Below, piece after piece: positions 16,433-24,994 of a DNA stretch of 64,000 bases. The notes beneath the pieces were generated by a model. That model saw only the letters and a list, made by a program, of their open reading frames with translations. It did no database searches and was not told the DNA's origin. The number at the start of each line of letters is the position of its first letter. Position 1 is the first letter of the stretch. The DNA lies in assembly GCA_963715895.1 (NCBI GenBank), contig OY970284.1, positions 4,092,001 through 4,156,000 on the forward strand, written 5' to 3'. The DNA comes from JADGNZ01 sp963715895. Its GTDB lineage: Bacteria; Acidobacteriota; Thermoanaerobaculia; Gp7-AA8. Both the position numbers and the translations under genes were made by a program.

Positions 16433-18058
16433 GTGAACTGCCGAGGTGCACTGGTAGCGTCGTTGTTCGCCGCGCTGGCGGTCGCGCGCGTCATGGCCAC
16501 CTATCCGCTGTTCTGCCAGACGTACGATGAGCCGGTTCATGTGGCCATGGGGCTGGAATGGCTGGACCGCGGAACGTACACGCTGGAACTGCAGCATCCG
16601 CCGCTGGCGAGAATCTTCGATGCGATCGCCCTGCGGATTGGCGGAGAACACTATCCGCCCGGTCCGATCGTGCTCACCGATCCGGCGGCGCCGATTCGGA
16701 AGGGGAACGCCATCTTGGGCGGTCCCGACGACTATCAGCGCAACCTGACGCTGGCGCGCATCGGCGTGCTGCCGTGGCTGCTGCTGGCGGCATTCGTGGT
16801 GTTTCACTGGACGCGGGCCATCGCGAACACGGAATCGGCCATTGCCGCGGTGGCGCTCTTCACATTCGTCCCGGCTATCCTCGGACACGCCGGCCTGGCC
16901 ACGACCGACATGGCGCTGGCGGCGACGCTTCCGGCGGCGATCTACGCACTGGTTCGATGTATCGAACGGCCGTCCGCTGGACGGATGACGCTGTTCGCGT
17001 GCGCGCTCGCGGCGACTGTGCTTTCGAAGTTCTCGGCGATCCCGTTCATGGCGGTCATCGGGGGCGTAGTTTTATTGCTGAAGTTTCGCGAGAACGGGCC
17101 GGACAAGAGAGTCCGGCCTACGTTGGTCCGGCCTGCGTTCGTGGCGCTCGCCATCGCGGTTCCGATCGCGGCGCTCATCATCTGGGCGGCGTACCGCTTC
17201 TCGATCTGGCCGGCGCCGATGTATGGATTCCCGCCGAACGAGTTGCTGGCGATGCTCGCGGAGGCGAAGGCGCCGCCGGATCGCGCGCTCTTTTTCCTCC
17301 TCAGCCATTTCCGCCTGCCGGCTCCCGAGCTCTTCGCCGGTCTGGCTCACCTCGGCGAGCACACTCTGTTCGGGCATCCGTCGTACTTTCTCGGGCAGAT
17401 CCGGCAGCATGGCGTCTGGTATTTCTTCCCGGTGATCATCGCCGTGAAGACGCCGATCGCGTTCCTGATTCTGGCCGTGGTCGGCGCGCGACGGGCAACC
17501 ATTCCAGTCCTCTCGGCCGCGACGATCGTAGTGATTGCAATGGTGTCCCGGATCAACCTCGGCGTGCGGCATGTGTTGCCGATCTATCCACTCCTGGCCA
17601 TCGCCGGCGGCATCGCGCTGGTCGAGATGTGGCAACGCGGGAACATTGCCCGGACCACGGCCATCGTCCTCGGCGCGTGGATGGCCATCAGCAGCCTGCT
17701 CGCGCATCCCGACTACATCGCGTACTTCAACGAGCTCGCCGGCCGGCATCCGGAGCGAATCGTCGTCGACAGCGATCTCGATTGGGGGCAGGACCTGCCG
17801 CGCCTGCGCCAGGCCGTCGCCGATCGCCGCATCGACCGGCTCTGGATCGCCTACTTCGGATCGACGGATCTCTACCGATATCCGCTGGCACCGGCGCTCC
17901 GAAAGCTCCCGCCGCGGACCAGGGTGAAGGGATGGATCGCGATCAGCAAGACGTCGCTGAAAGGCGCGTACGGGCAGCCCGATGACTATGCATGGCTCGA
18001 ACAACAGACGCCGGTGCAGGAGATCGGACGGTCGATCCTGCTGTATCACGCCGAGTGA
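16433..18058 (+). CDS. GT39/ArnT-like membrane glycosyltransferase
   Basis: A 541-residue polytopic membrane protein resembling protein-mannosyl/ArnT-type transferases (GT-C fold) that use polyprenyl-phosphate sugars. The first loop carries the acidic motif YDEPVHVAMGLEWL, then LQHPPLARI, and many hydrophobic segments follow. A soluble C-terminal part has DSDLDWGQDLPRLRQAV and ends near the stop. A short palindrome at 17097-17118, encoding ENGPDKRVRPTLVRP, sits between two membrane segments and looks like a repeat inserted in frame. The GTG start is inferred. It lies between the LptC/LptA gene and lptB, so a role in envelope glycan modification is plausible but unproven. Confidence 0.75.
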   Translation: MNCRGALVASLFAALAVARVMATYPLFCQTYDEPVHVAMGLEWLDRGTYTLELQHPPLARIFDAIALRIGGEHYPPGPIVLTDPAAPIRKGNAILGGPDDYQRNLTLARIGVLPWLLLAAFVVFHWTRAIANTESAIAAVALFTFVPAILGHAGLATTDMALAATLPAAIYALVRCIERPSAGRMTLFACALAATVLSKFSAIPFMAVIGGVVLLLKFRENGPDKRVRPTLVRPAFVALAIAVPIAALIIWAAYRFSIWPAPMYGFPPNELLAMLAEAKAPPDRALFFLLSHFRLPAPELFAGLAHLGEHTLFGHPSYFLGQIRQHGVWYFFPVIIAVKTPIAFLILAVVGARRATIPVLSAATIVVIAMVSRINLGVRHVLPIYPLLAIAGGIALVEMWQRGNIARTTAIVLGAWMAISSLLAHPDYIAYFNELAGRHPERIVVDSDLDWGQDLPRLRQAVADRRIDRLWIAYFGSTDLYRYPLAPALRKLPPRTRVKGWIAISKTSLKGAYGQPDDYAWLEQQTPVQEIGRSILLYHAE

Positions 18059-18090
18059 CGCGCGTAATTCAGTTAACATCCACACCCTGT

Positions 18091-18633
18091 ATGACCGATC
18101 GCCCAACCGTCGTTCCGTTCACGCCAGCCGAGCGGGAACGTCCGTCCGATGCACCGCTGCGTCTGGCGGCCGACCACCTCGTCAAGGTGTACAAGAGGCG
18201 CAAGGTGGTGCTCGACGTCTCGGTCGAGATCAAGCAGGGCGAGATCGTCGGCCTCCTCGGGCCGAACGGGGCCGGAAAGACGACCACCTTCTACATGATC
18301 GTCGGCCTGGTGCGCCCTGACGGCGGCCGTGTCACCCTCGGCGATGACGACATCACCACGCTGCCGATGTATCTGCGCGCGCAGCGCGGCATCAGCTATC
18401 TGCCGCAGGAGCCATCGGTCTTCCGCAAGCTCACCGTCGAAGAGAATCTGTTGGCGGTCTTCGAAACGATGGATCTGCCGCTGGCGGAGCGGAAGCGGCG
18501 GACGCGGTCGCTGCTCGAGGAGTTCGGCATCACGCACATCGCGCGGAACCGGGCCTTTTCACTTTCGGGGGGGAACGGCGGCGTGTGGAGATCGCCAGAA
18601 GCCTGGCCATCAACCCGGCATTCATCTTGCTAG
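18091..18633 (+). CDS. lptB: LptB ATPase, N-terminal part (frameshifted)
   Basis: N-terminal part of LptB, the cytoplasmic ATPase of the lipopolysaccharide exporter. Walker A is GPNGAGKTTTFYMIVGL, the Q-loop is YLPQEPSVFRKLTVEENL, and the signature begins LSGG. The frame then breaks within a run of seven Gs (18567-18573). With eight Gs the text would read LSGGERRRVEIARSLAI, exactly as in the family. The product as read ends in an unrelated GGVWRSPEAW tail. There is an N-terminal extension of about 25 residues compared with typical LptB. Restored length is 262 residues. Confidence 0.88.
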   Translation: MTDRPTVVPFTPAERERPSDAPLRLAADHLVKVYKRRKVVLDVSVEIKQGEIVGLLGPNGAGKTTTFYMIVGLVRPDGGRVTLGDDDITTLPMYLRAQRGISYLPQEPSVFRKLTVEENLLAVFETMDLPLAERKRRTRSLLEEFGITHIARNRAFSLSGGNGGVWRSPEAWPSTRHSSC

Positions 18634-18878
18634 ATGAGCCATTTGCAGGAATCGATCCAATTGCCGTATTCGAGATCCAAAGAATCGTTTCGCAGCTCCG
18701 CTCGCGCGGGATCGGGATACTCATCACCGATCACAACGTACGCGAAACATTGAAGATCACCGACCGCGCCTACATCATTAAAGAGGGTGAGATTTTCCGG
18801 CAGGGAGCACCTGAGAGTCTTTCGACAGATCCCGAGGTTCGAAGAATTTACCTGGGTGAATCCTTCAATCTGTATTGA
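18585..18878 (+). CDS. lptB: LptB ATPase, C-terminal part (frameshifted)
   Basis: This 97-codon frame continues LptB: VEIARSLAINPAFILLDEPF with Walker B, AGIDPIAV (D-loop), LITDHNVRETL (switch histidine), and the end RRIYLGESFNLY typical of LptB. It cannot encode a working ATPase alone because it lacks Walker A. LptB is normally essential, and the break is in a G homopolymer, so either an assembly error or slippage during transcription or translation would restore the protein. rpoN follows after 43 bases. Confidence 0.86.
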   Translation: MEIARSLAINPAFILLDEPFAGIDPIAVFEIQRIVSQLRSRGIGILITDHNVRETLKITDRAYIIKEGEIFRQGAPESLSTDPEVRRIYLGESFNLY

Positions 18879-18921
18879 CGAAAGACGAGAGTGAAGACGT
18901 AGTAACCTGCTGGCCCGGACC

Positions 18922-20373
18922 ATGGCACTAGAACAGAAACTCCACCTCAAACTCTCGCAGAAACTGATCATGACGCCTTCGCTGCAGCAGGCGATCAAGC
19001 TGCTGCAGTTGTCGAAACTCGAGCTCCAGGAAGTCCTCAACCAGGAACTGCTCGAGAATCCGCTCCTCGAAGAGTCGGCCGAAGAAGCGAAACAGGAAGA
19101 CGCCGAAGCCGAAGCGCAGGAAAAGACGCAGACAGAGGAAGAAGCAAAGGCGGCCGAGCCGGCGCCGGAGAAGGAGAAGGACTCCTTCGACGAGATCGAC
19201 TACGACGCCTACTTCCAGGACTACATCGAGTACGGCTACAACCCGCGGATGGGGGAGGAGCACGAGGAGTTCCCGATCGAGAACACCCTCACGCGCCCGC
19301 CGAACCTGACCGACCATCTGGCCTGGCAGCTCGGGATGAGCGACGCCTCGCCGGCAATCAAGGAGATCGCCGCGTTCATCATCGGCAACATCGACGAAGA
19401 CGGCTACCTCCGCGCCACCAGTGAGGAGATCGCCGCCGCCGGTCCGTACGATCCGGCCAACGTCGAGAAAGCCATCGCCTCCATCCAGTCGCTCGACCCC
19501 ATCGGCGTCGGCGCGCGCGACCTGCGCGAGTGCCTGCTGCTGCAGCTCGAGTTCCTGGAAATCGACAATCCGCTGGTGGAGACCATCGTCCGCGATCACT
19601 GGGACCTGTTTATGCAGCGGCATTTCCTGCAGATCTCGAAGGCCATCGGCGTCGACATGAAGACGCTCGAAGGGGTGGTGGAGATCATCAAGCATCTCGA
19701 TCCCAAACCGGGCCGCAAGTATTCGAACGAGCGCGCCATCTACGTCGAGCCGGACGTCTACATCCAGAAGGTCGGCGACGAGTACATCATCGTCCTCAAC
19801 GAAGACGGCATGCCCAAGCTGCGCATCAACGGCAGCTACCGCAACATGCTCAACTCCATGGACTCGAAATCCGACGGCGAGACGGTCAACTACATCAAGG
19901 ACAAGATCCGCTCCGCGGTATGGCTCATCAAGTCGCTCGACCAGCGCCAGCGGACGATCTACAAGGTGGCCGAGTCGATCGTGAAACACCAGCGCGAGTT
20001 CCTGGAGAAGGGAATCGACTATTTGCGTCCTCTCGTCCTCCGCGACGTCGCCGACGACATCCAGATGCACGAGTCGACGGTCTCACGCGTGGTGTCGAAC
20101 AAGTACATGCACACGCCGCGAGGCCTGTTCCTGATGAAGTACTTCTTCCACAGCGGCATCGACTCCGACACCGGCGAGGACATCTCCAGCCTTACGGTCA
20201 AGAAGAAGATTCAGGGCTTTATCGACGCCGAGGATCCACGGAAACCGCTGTCGGATTCCAAGATCATGAAGATCCTGAACGATGAGGGCATCAATATTGC
20301 CCGGCGTACCGTTGCCAAGTACCGCGACGAGTTGAACATCCCCTCATCGACCGACCGCAAACAGATTTTCTGA
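18922..20373 (+). CDS. rpoN: RNA polymerase sigma-54 factor
   Basis: A 483-residue sigma-54. Region I is at the N terminus (KLSQKLIMTPSLQQAIKLLQ), then an acidic Glu/Ala-rich region II (about 50-95). The core-binding domain contains TRPPNLTDHLAWQLGM, the helix-turn-helix HESTVSRVVSNKYMHTPRG, and the RpoN box ARRTVAKYRDELNIPSS about 20 residues from the end. It recognises -24/-12 promoters and needs AAA+ activators, none of which is in this window. The position after lptB and before hpf is the common arrangement. Confidence 0.97.
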   Translation: MALEQKLHLKLSQKLIMTPSLQQAIKLLQLSKLELQEVLNQELLENPLLEESAEEAKQEDAEAEAQEKTQTEEEAKAAEPAPEKEKDSFDEIDYDAYFQDYIEYGYNPRMGEEHEEFPIENTLTRPPNLTDHLAWQLGMSDASPAIKEIAAFIIGNIDEDGYLRATSEEIAAAGPYDPANVEKAIASIQSLDPIGVGARDLRECLLLQLEFLEIDNPLVETIVRDHWDLFMQRHFLQISKAIGVDMKTLEGVVEIIKHLDPKPGRKYSNERAIYVEPDVYIQKVGDEYIIVLNEDGMPKLRINGSYRNMLNSMDSKSDGETVNYIKDKIRSAVWLIKSLDQRQRTIYKVAESIVKHQREFLEKGIDYLRPLVLRDVADDIQMHESTVSRVVSNKYMHTPRGLFLMKYFFHSGIDSDTGEDISSLTVKKKIQGFIDAEDPRKPLSDSKIMKILNDEGINIARRTVAKYRDELNIPSSTDRKQIF

Positions 20374-20403
20374 TCCCGCAACTTCAGGGGAAGCGATAGC
20401 GAT

Positions 20404-20982
20404 ATGGCCACGACAATCACGGGACGCAAATACGAAGTCACGAACGACATCCGCGCGCTCATCACCAAGAAACTCGACAAGATCGTCGACAAGCTTTTCG
20501 ACGATGTGATCGAGGTTCGCGTCGTGCTGCAGGTCCAGAAGTACCGGAACCTCTGCGAGATCCTCATCACCGGCAAAGAGCACGACGTCAAGGCGGCGCA
20601 GGAGTCCGGCGAATCGATGCAGGACGCCATCAATCTGGCTGTCGACCACGTCAAACGCCAGGCACAGAAGAACCGGAGCACGATCCGCGATCACCACCGC
20701 AAGGCCGGCAGCCTGAACAAGGCCGCGGCCGGCCTGGTGACGGAATGGTCGGTTCAGGTGCTCGAGCCCGGCAAGCTCCGCCAGTCCGGCCCCAAGCGGC
20801 TCCCGCGCATCATCAAGACCAACAGCCTGGCCATTCTGCCGATGACGATCGAAGATGCCGCCGAGTCGCTCGACGGGTCGAAGAACGAGTTCATCGTCTT
20901 CCGCGACCTCGATACGGACCGCATCTCGGTGATGTACAAGCGCCGCGACAACAACCTCGGCCTGATCGCGCCCGAGGTGTGA
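20404..20982 (+). CDS. hpf: Ribosome hibernation promoting factor, long form
   Basis: A 192-residue HPF/YfiA protein. The N-terminal 100 residues form the S30AE domain that binds the decoding centre (MATTITGRKYEVTNDIRALI; HDVKAAQESGESMQDAINLA). The C-terminal 60 (IIKTNSLAILPMTIEDAAES through YKRRDNNLGLIAPEV) is the dimerisation domain of the long form that makes 100S ribosome dimers. It lies 30 bases after rpoN and is probably in the same transcript. Confidence 0.96.
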   Translation: MATTITGRKYEVTNDIRALITKKLDKIVDKLFDDVIEVRVVLQVQKYRNLCEILITGKEHDVKAAQESGESMQDAINLAVDHVKRQAQKNRSTIRDHHRKAGSLNKAAAGLVTEWSVQVLEPGKLRQSGPKRLPRIIKTNSLAILPMTIEDAAESLDGSKNEFIVFRDLDTDRISVMYKRRDNNLGLIAPEV

Positions 20983-21102
20983 CGGCCAGGATCCGGGCAG
21001 TCGGAAGTATCATTTGCGGATTGCCGAACGCGCAATAGGGCGCCGGACGAGCCGGTTGATCGGTCCAATGATGTCTGACGACATCTCTACAGGAGGCCTC
21101 GA

Positions 21103-21747
21103 GTGAGAACAACACGTCAGCTATTTGTCGCAGTTCTTCTGCTTTGCGCCGCGTCTGCCTTCGCTGGCGACGGATTGGTGAAGTTCAAGGGTTGGGACGC
21201 AACACCGCAGGGATATTTCATGACCAAGGCGGAGCATCAGGAATGGTCCGCCGTCCGGAACGACGAAGAAGCGCAACGCTTCGTCGATGCCTATCTCGCG
21301 CGCCGCGGTCCCGCGTTTGCGGCCCAGTTGGCCTCACGCGTTGAGCAGGCCGATAAGCACCTGACCATCGGGAAGACACCAGGCTCGATGACACTCCGCG
21401 GGAAAGTAATCATTCTCCTCGGTGTTCCTTCAGCCTATGAGGTCACCAGTCTCTCGGATAGCAGCTCGGCTCATCACGACAATGGTGTGATGGCGGCCGC
21501 GCTGAGCGGAGGGTCGGCAAGCACGCCAGGCGATTCTGAAATGAATGAAGGCAGCCGGGTGATGGGAACCGCCTCGCTGACACACATTTATCACTTCAAT
21601 TACTCGTCGACACCGGCTGGGCCGCTCGACGTGAACATCGCAGCCGACCCGAATACCGGCAAGGATCATCCGAGGGGACGCGACGATGCCAAGCGTCTCG
21701 ATACCGCATTCGAAGCCGCTGCCCAGGCGTCGATCAAGACCAAGTGA
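21103..21747 (+). CDS. Secreted GWxTD-like protein, copy 1
   Basis: A 214-residue exported protein: signal peptide (ending SAFA), then GWDATPQGYFMTKAEHQEWS, resembling the start of the GWxTD domain known mainly from Acidobacteriota, and a motif GKVIILLGVPSAYEV typical of that family. The function of the family is unknown. The GTG start is supported by AGGAGG ten bases upstream. It is clearly paralogous to 22910-23548 (about half the residues identical, nearly all at the C terminus). The stop overlaps the hprK start by four bases, so the genes are translationally coupled. Confidence 0.8.
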   Translation: MRTTRQLFVAVLLLCAASAFAGDGLVKFKGWDATPQGYFMTKAEHQEWSAVRNDEEAQRFVDAYLARRGPAFAAQLASRVEQADKHLTIGKTPGSMTLRGKVIILLGVPSAYEVTSLSDSSSAHHDNGVMAAALSGGSASTPGDSEMNEGSRVMGTASLTHIYHFNYSSTPAGPLDVNIAADPNTGKDHPRGRDDAKRLDTAFEAAAQASIKTK

Positions 21748-22826
21748 GCAATCAGTCCGCCGAGGACTTCATCGAGACGACGGTACGCTCGCTCCTCAGC
21801 GACGAGCTGGATGAGCTTGCGCTCAAGATCGTCACGGGCGATGACGGCCTCGATCGGACCATCCTCCGGCCGCGAGTCCAGAAACCTGGACTCGCGTTCG
21901 CTGGCTACTACGAGTACATCAAGCCCTGGCGCGTCCAGATCATCGGCGAGTCGGAGACGAAGTACCTGCAGAGTCTTCCGGCCCGCCTGCGCGAAAAGCG
22001 CGTCCGTGACGTAGCAGCCCTGGACGCCTCCTGCTTCATCGTCACGAAGGGGATCACGCCGCTCGAGGAGCTGAAGCACGAGTGCGAGAAGCGCTCGGTA
22101 CCGCTCTTTTCGACGCCGGCGATGTCCTCGACGTCGATCACGCGCACGACGTACTTTCTCGAAGAGACGATGGCGCCGAAGCTGACGATGCATTCGGGGC
22201 TTCTCGACGTCTACGGCATCGGCGTTCTCCTCCTTGGCGACAGCGGCATCGGCAAGAGCGAGTGCGCTCTCGATCTGATCTACCGCGGGCATCGCCTCAT
22301 CGCCGACGACATGGTGATCATCAAGCGCCATCCGAACGATGTGCTCCTCGGCTATTCGAACGATCTGCTGCGCCATCACATGGAGCTGCGCGGGATCGGC
22401 ATCATCGACATCAAGGATCTCTTCGGCGTGGCCTCGACGCGCGATGTGAAGCCGATCGATCTCGTGGTCCGCCTGGAGAAGTGGGTCGAGGGAACGGAGT
22501 ATGACCGCCTGGGCATCACCGGCGAGACTTTCGAGCTCCTCGGCGTGTCCAAGCCGTACGTCCGCCTGCCGGTGGCCTCGGGACGAAACCTGGCGCTGCT
22601 CGTCGAGATCGCCGCGCGCAACCACTTGATGAAACTGCAGGGCTACGATTCCGCCCGCGCCTTCCTGCAGCGCATCGATGCCCAGATAGCCAAGTCAGGA
22701 GACGGCGCATCCGATCTGCTCCCGCACTCGAACCCGGAAGAGATGACCAGCTCGAAAATGCGGAGCATGAACACGAGGCTGCGTTTCCAGCCGGACGTGC
22801 TGGATCGGACGCGGCGACAGAGGTAG
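21744..22826 (+). CDS. hprK: HPr kinase/phosphorylase
   Basis: A 360-residue bifunctional enzyme that phosphorylates and dephosphorylates the regulatory serine of HPr. The Walker A motif is GDSGIGKSECALDLI near residue 164, with the HprK signature MELRGIGIIDIKDLFG later. The N-terminal domain (about 1-140) contains PLEELKHECEKRSVPLF, usual for the family. The C terminus is longer than usual by about 35 residues (SNPEEMTSSKMRSMNTRLRF). The matching target serine is present in the HPr encoded 2.6 kb downstream. The GTG start overlaps the upstream stop. Confidence 0.95.
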   Translation: MSNQSAEDFIETTVRSLLSDELDELALKIVTGDDGLDRTILRPRVQKPGLAFAGYYEYIKPWRVQIIGESETKYLQSLPARLREKRVRDVAALDASCFIVTKGITPLEELKHECEKRSVPLFSTPAMSSTSITRTTYFLEETMAPKLTMHSGLLDVYGIGVLLLGDSGIGKSECALDLIYRGHRLIADDMVIIKRHPNDVLLGYSNDLLRHHMELRGIGIIDIKDLFGVASTRDVKPIDLVVRLEKWVEGTEYDRLGITGETFELLGVSKPYVRLPVASGRNLALLVEIAARNHLMKLQGYDSARAFLQRIDAQIAKSGDGASDLLPHSNPEEMTSSKMRSMNTRLRFQPDVLDRTRRQR

Positions 22827-22909
22827 GGAATCGCCGACGGAGTCGCGGCTTACTTCCGAGCGCGGCCGCAAAGGTGTATGTTTGACGGTCAGCAACCAAG
22901 GGGGCTTCT

Positions 22910-23548
22910 ATGAAATCGATGCGTTCGGTAGTACTGCTGCTGAGCATTGCCATCGTCGGATCCGCATTCGCGGCCAGTCCCGACTTCAAGGATTGGGAGC
23001 GTTCGCCCCAGGGCTACTTCATGACGAGGGCGGAGCACCAGGAGTGGACGTCGGTCCGGACAGAGGAAGACGCGCAGCGTTTCGTCGCGCAGTTTCTCGC
23101 AAAGAGGGGCCCGAATTTCGCGGCCGACGTGGCTGCACGCGCCGAAAAGGCGGATAAACTCCTGACCATCGGCAAGTCCGCGGGATCGAAGACTCTGCGC
23201 GGAAAGACCGTCATCCTCTTTGGTCCTCCGGCCAACATCGACATCAGCGATTATCAGGACATGGACACCGTCCACCGTACGAGCCCGGTGGTGGCAAATG
23301 CCTATAGCGGTGGCTCGCTGGCTGGTGGCGGCAATGACGACTCGCACGAAGGCTCGTCGACGATGGGCATGGCCAACATCATCCGCAACTATCACTTCAC
23401 CTATGTGACCACCCCGGCAGGGCCGCTCGACGTGACGATCTCAGCGGATCCGAGCTCGGGAAAGGACCGTGCTCGGGGTCGTGACGATGCCAAGCGCCTC
23501 GAAGCCGCATTCGAAGCAGCGGCCCAGGCATCGATCAAAGGCAAGTGA
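22910..23548 (+). CDS. Secreted GWxTD-like protein, copy 2
   Basis: A 212-residue exported paralogue of 21103-21747: signal peptide ending SAFA, DWERSPQGYFMTRAEHQEWT, GKTVILFGPPANIDI, and a nearly identical C terminus (GRDDAKRLEAAFEAAAQASI). Homology continues past the stop: the 16 bases GTGAGCAATCAGTCCG at 23545-23560 equal the stop and hprK start region after copy 1. So the duplicated block once ran into hprK. A GGGGGCTT purine-rich site precedes the ATG. Function unknown. Confidence 0.8.
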   Translation: MKSMRSVVLLLSIAIVGSAFAASPDFKDWERSPQGYFMTRAEHQEWTSVRTEEDAQRFVAQFLAKRGPNFAADVAARAEKADKLLTIGKSAGSKTLRGKTVILFGPPANIDISDYQDMDTVHRTSPVVANAYSGGSLAGGGNDDSHEGSSTMGMANIIRNYHFTYVTTPAGPLDVTISADPSSGKDRARGRDDAKRLEAAFEAAAQASIKGK

Positions 23549-23566
23549 GCAATCAGTCCGATCGGG

Positions 23567-23860
23567 AGATCGCGATCTTCTCCGGCGAGATCGCGATCTA
23601 TCAGAGATAGGTCACGATCTACCAAACATAGATCGCGATCTACCAAACATAGATCACGATCTACCGAACATAGATCACGATCTACCGAACATAGATCGCG
23701 ATCTACCAAACTTAGATCGCTATCTACCAAACTTAGATCGCGATCTACCGAGCATAGATCGCGATCTACCAAACTTAGATCGCTATCTACCAAACTTAGA
23801 TCGCGATCTACCCGCGATAGGTCACGATCTAACAATCAGAGATCGTGACCTCGCCTCGGG
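23567..23860. repeat. 21-bp tandem array 3, 14 units
   Basis: Fourteen 21-bp units, consensus AGATCGCGATCTACCAAA followed by CAT or CTT. The first, second and last three units are more diverged, as is common at array edges. Many units contain the perfect 12-bp palindrome AGATCGCGATCT. The array fills the space between the second GWxTD-like gene and rapZ, starting seven bases after a 16-base echo of the hprK start. It probably overlaps the rapZ promoter or leader. Apart from it, the 320-base gap has nothing I recognise. Confidence 0.95.
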
Positions 23861-23868
23861 ATAAACTG

Positions 23869-24741
23869 ATGGCGATGCCTCGCCCGGAATACCTGGTCAT
23901 CATCACCGGCCTCTCCGGCTCGGGGAAGAGCTACGTGCAGTCGACGCTCGAAGACGTCGGGTTCTACTGCTGTGACAACCTGCCGATCGAGTTGATCGAG
24001 CCGTTCCTCGAGGAGGTCGGCGCGCATGAGAACGCCGATCGTGTAGGCATCGTGGTCGATGTGCGGACGCATGACTTCGCCACGATCTTTCCGGCGTTTT
24101 ATCGGGAGCGGATCGAGAAGCTGGTCGGGCACGTCGTCCTGATCTTTCTCGAGGCGAGCGACGAGGTGCTGGCGCGGCGGTACTCGGAAACGCGCCGGCC
24201 GCATCCGCTGGCGAAAGATCAGCCGCTCATCGAGGCCATCGCCGCGGAACGGGCCGCGCTCACCGAGGTCAAGTCGCTGGCCAACATGGTGCTAGACACC
24301 TCGCAATTCTCCGTGCACGAGCTCAAGGCCGAGGTCATGCGGCGCTTCGAGCTGAAGGACGAAAAAGTGACCATGCTCGTCACGATCGTCACCTTCGGCT
24401 TCAAGTACGCCATGCCGTACAACGTCGATCTTCTCTTCGACGTCCGCTTCCTGCCGAATCCTCATTTCGTCGAATCGCTGCGGCCGAAGACGGGATTGGA
24501 CCCGGAGGTGGTTGCGTATCTGAAGGCACAGCCGGGCTACGACGTCTTCTACAACAAGCTTCTCGATTTCGTGACCTACCTGCTGCCCGAGTACCAGAAG
24601 GAGATGAAGAGCTACCTCACCATCGGGATCGGCTGCACGGGAGGCAAGCACCGCTCGGTCGCGGTCGGGCAGCGCTTAGCCGAGGATCTGGCGGAGCAGG
24701 GGTACGCCATCGAGATCGTGCATCGGGACTGCAAGCGGTGA
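23869..24741 (+). CDS. rapZ: RNase adapter RapZ
   Basis: A 290-residue RapZ/YvcJ P-loop protein. Walker A is GLSGSGKSYV near residue 14, followed by VGFYCCDNLPIELIEPFLEE. The C-terminal domain carries TFGFKYAMPYNVDLLFDVRF, LPNPHF and GIGCTGGKHRSVAVGQRLAE. In enterobacteria it directs decay of small RNAs controlling amino-sugar synthesis; in other phyla it binds nucleotides or signals near PTS genes. Placement between hprK and PTS genes is typical. The ATG at 23869 or 23875 is likelier than the GTG at 23845, which lies inside repeat DNA. Confidence 0.94.
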   Translation: MAMPRPEYLVIITGLSGSGKSYVQSTLEDVGFYCCDNLPIELIEPFLEEVGAHENADRVGIVVDVRTHDFATIFPAFYRERIEKLVGHVVLIFLEASDEVLARRYSETRRPHPLAKDQPLIEAIAAERAALTEVKSLANMVLDTSQFSVHELKAEVMRRFELKDEKVTMLVTIVTFGFKYAMPYNVDLLFDVRFLPNPHFVESLRPKTGLDPEVVAYLKAQPGYDVFYNKLLDFVTYLLPEYQKEMKSYLTIGIGCTGGKHRSVAVGQRLAEDLAEQGYAIEIVHRDCKR

Positions 24742-24884
24742 GGGTCGGTGAAGGTTGCTGAGTTGCTGGGTTGCAGGGTCTCGCGGTCTCGGGGTTGCGC
24801 GGTCTCGCGGCGGACATCACGAGACTCCGCGACCGCGAGACCCCGCAACAATGCAACCCAGCAACTCAGCAATCTGGCTCACCC
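24742..24884. repeat. Word-repeat hairpin (GTTGCTGGGTTGC family)
   Basis: The left arm 24754-24774 (TTGCTGAGTTGCTGGGTTGC plus A) pairs perfectly over 21 bp with 24851-24871. Further in, GGTCTCGCGGTCTCGGGG-type words pair with GCGACCGCGAGACCCC. The ends AGGGT and ACCCT close the element, which starts on the base after the rapZ stop. Two different word families are nested in one stem. Confidence 0.9.
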
Positions 24885-24994
24885 TAGGAGTCCGCGCTGG
24901 CTGAACGATAGAGCGAAGATGGTGGTCGAGCCTTGGGCAACCAGCGCCGCCGGCCGTGCCGGCCCGTTTGCTCCGCGCTCCCTACCCACCTATC

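Noticed and set aside
20983..21102. A tRNA or small RNA gene between hpf and the first GWxTD-like gene
   Set aside because: No cloverleaf or terminator-like structure could be drawn.
23567..23860. CRISPR array
   Set aside because: Units are contiguous 21-mers with no spacers and no cas genes nearby.
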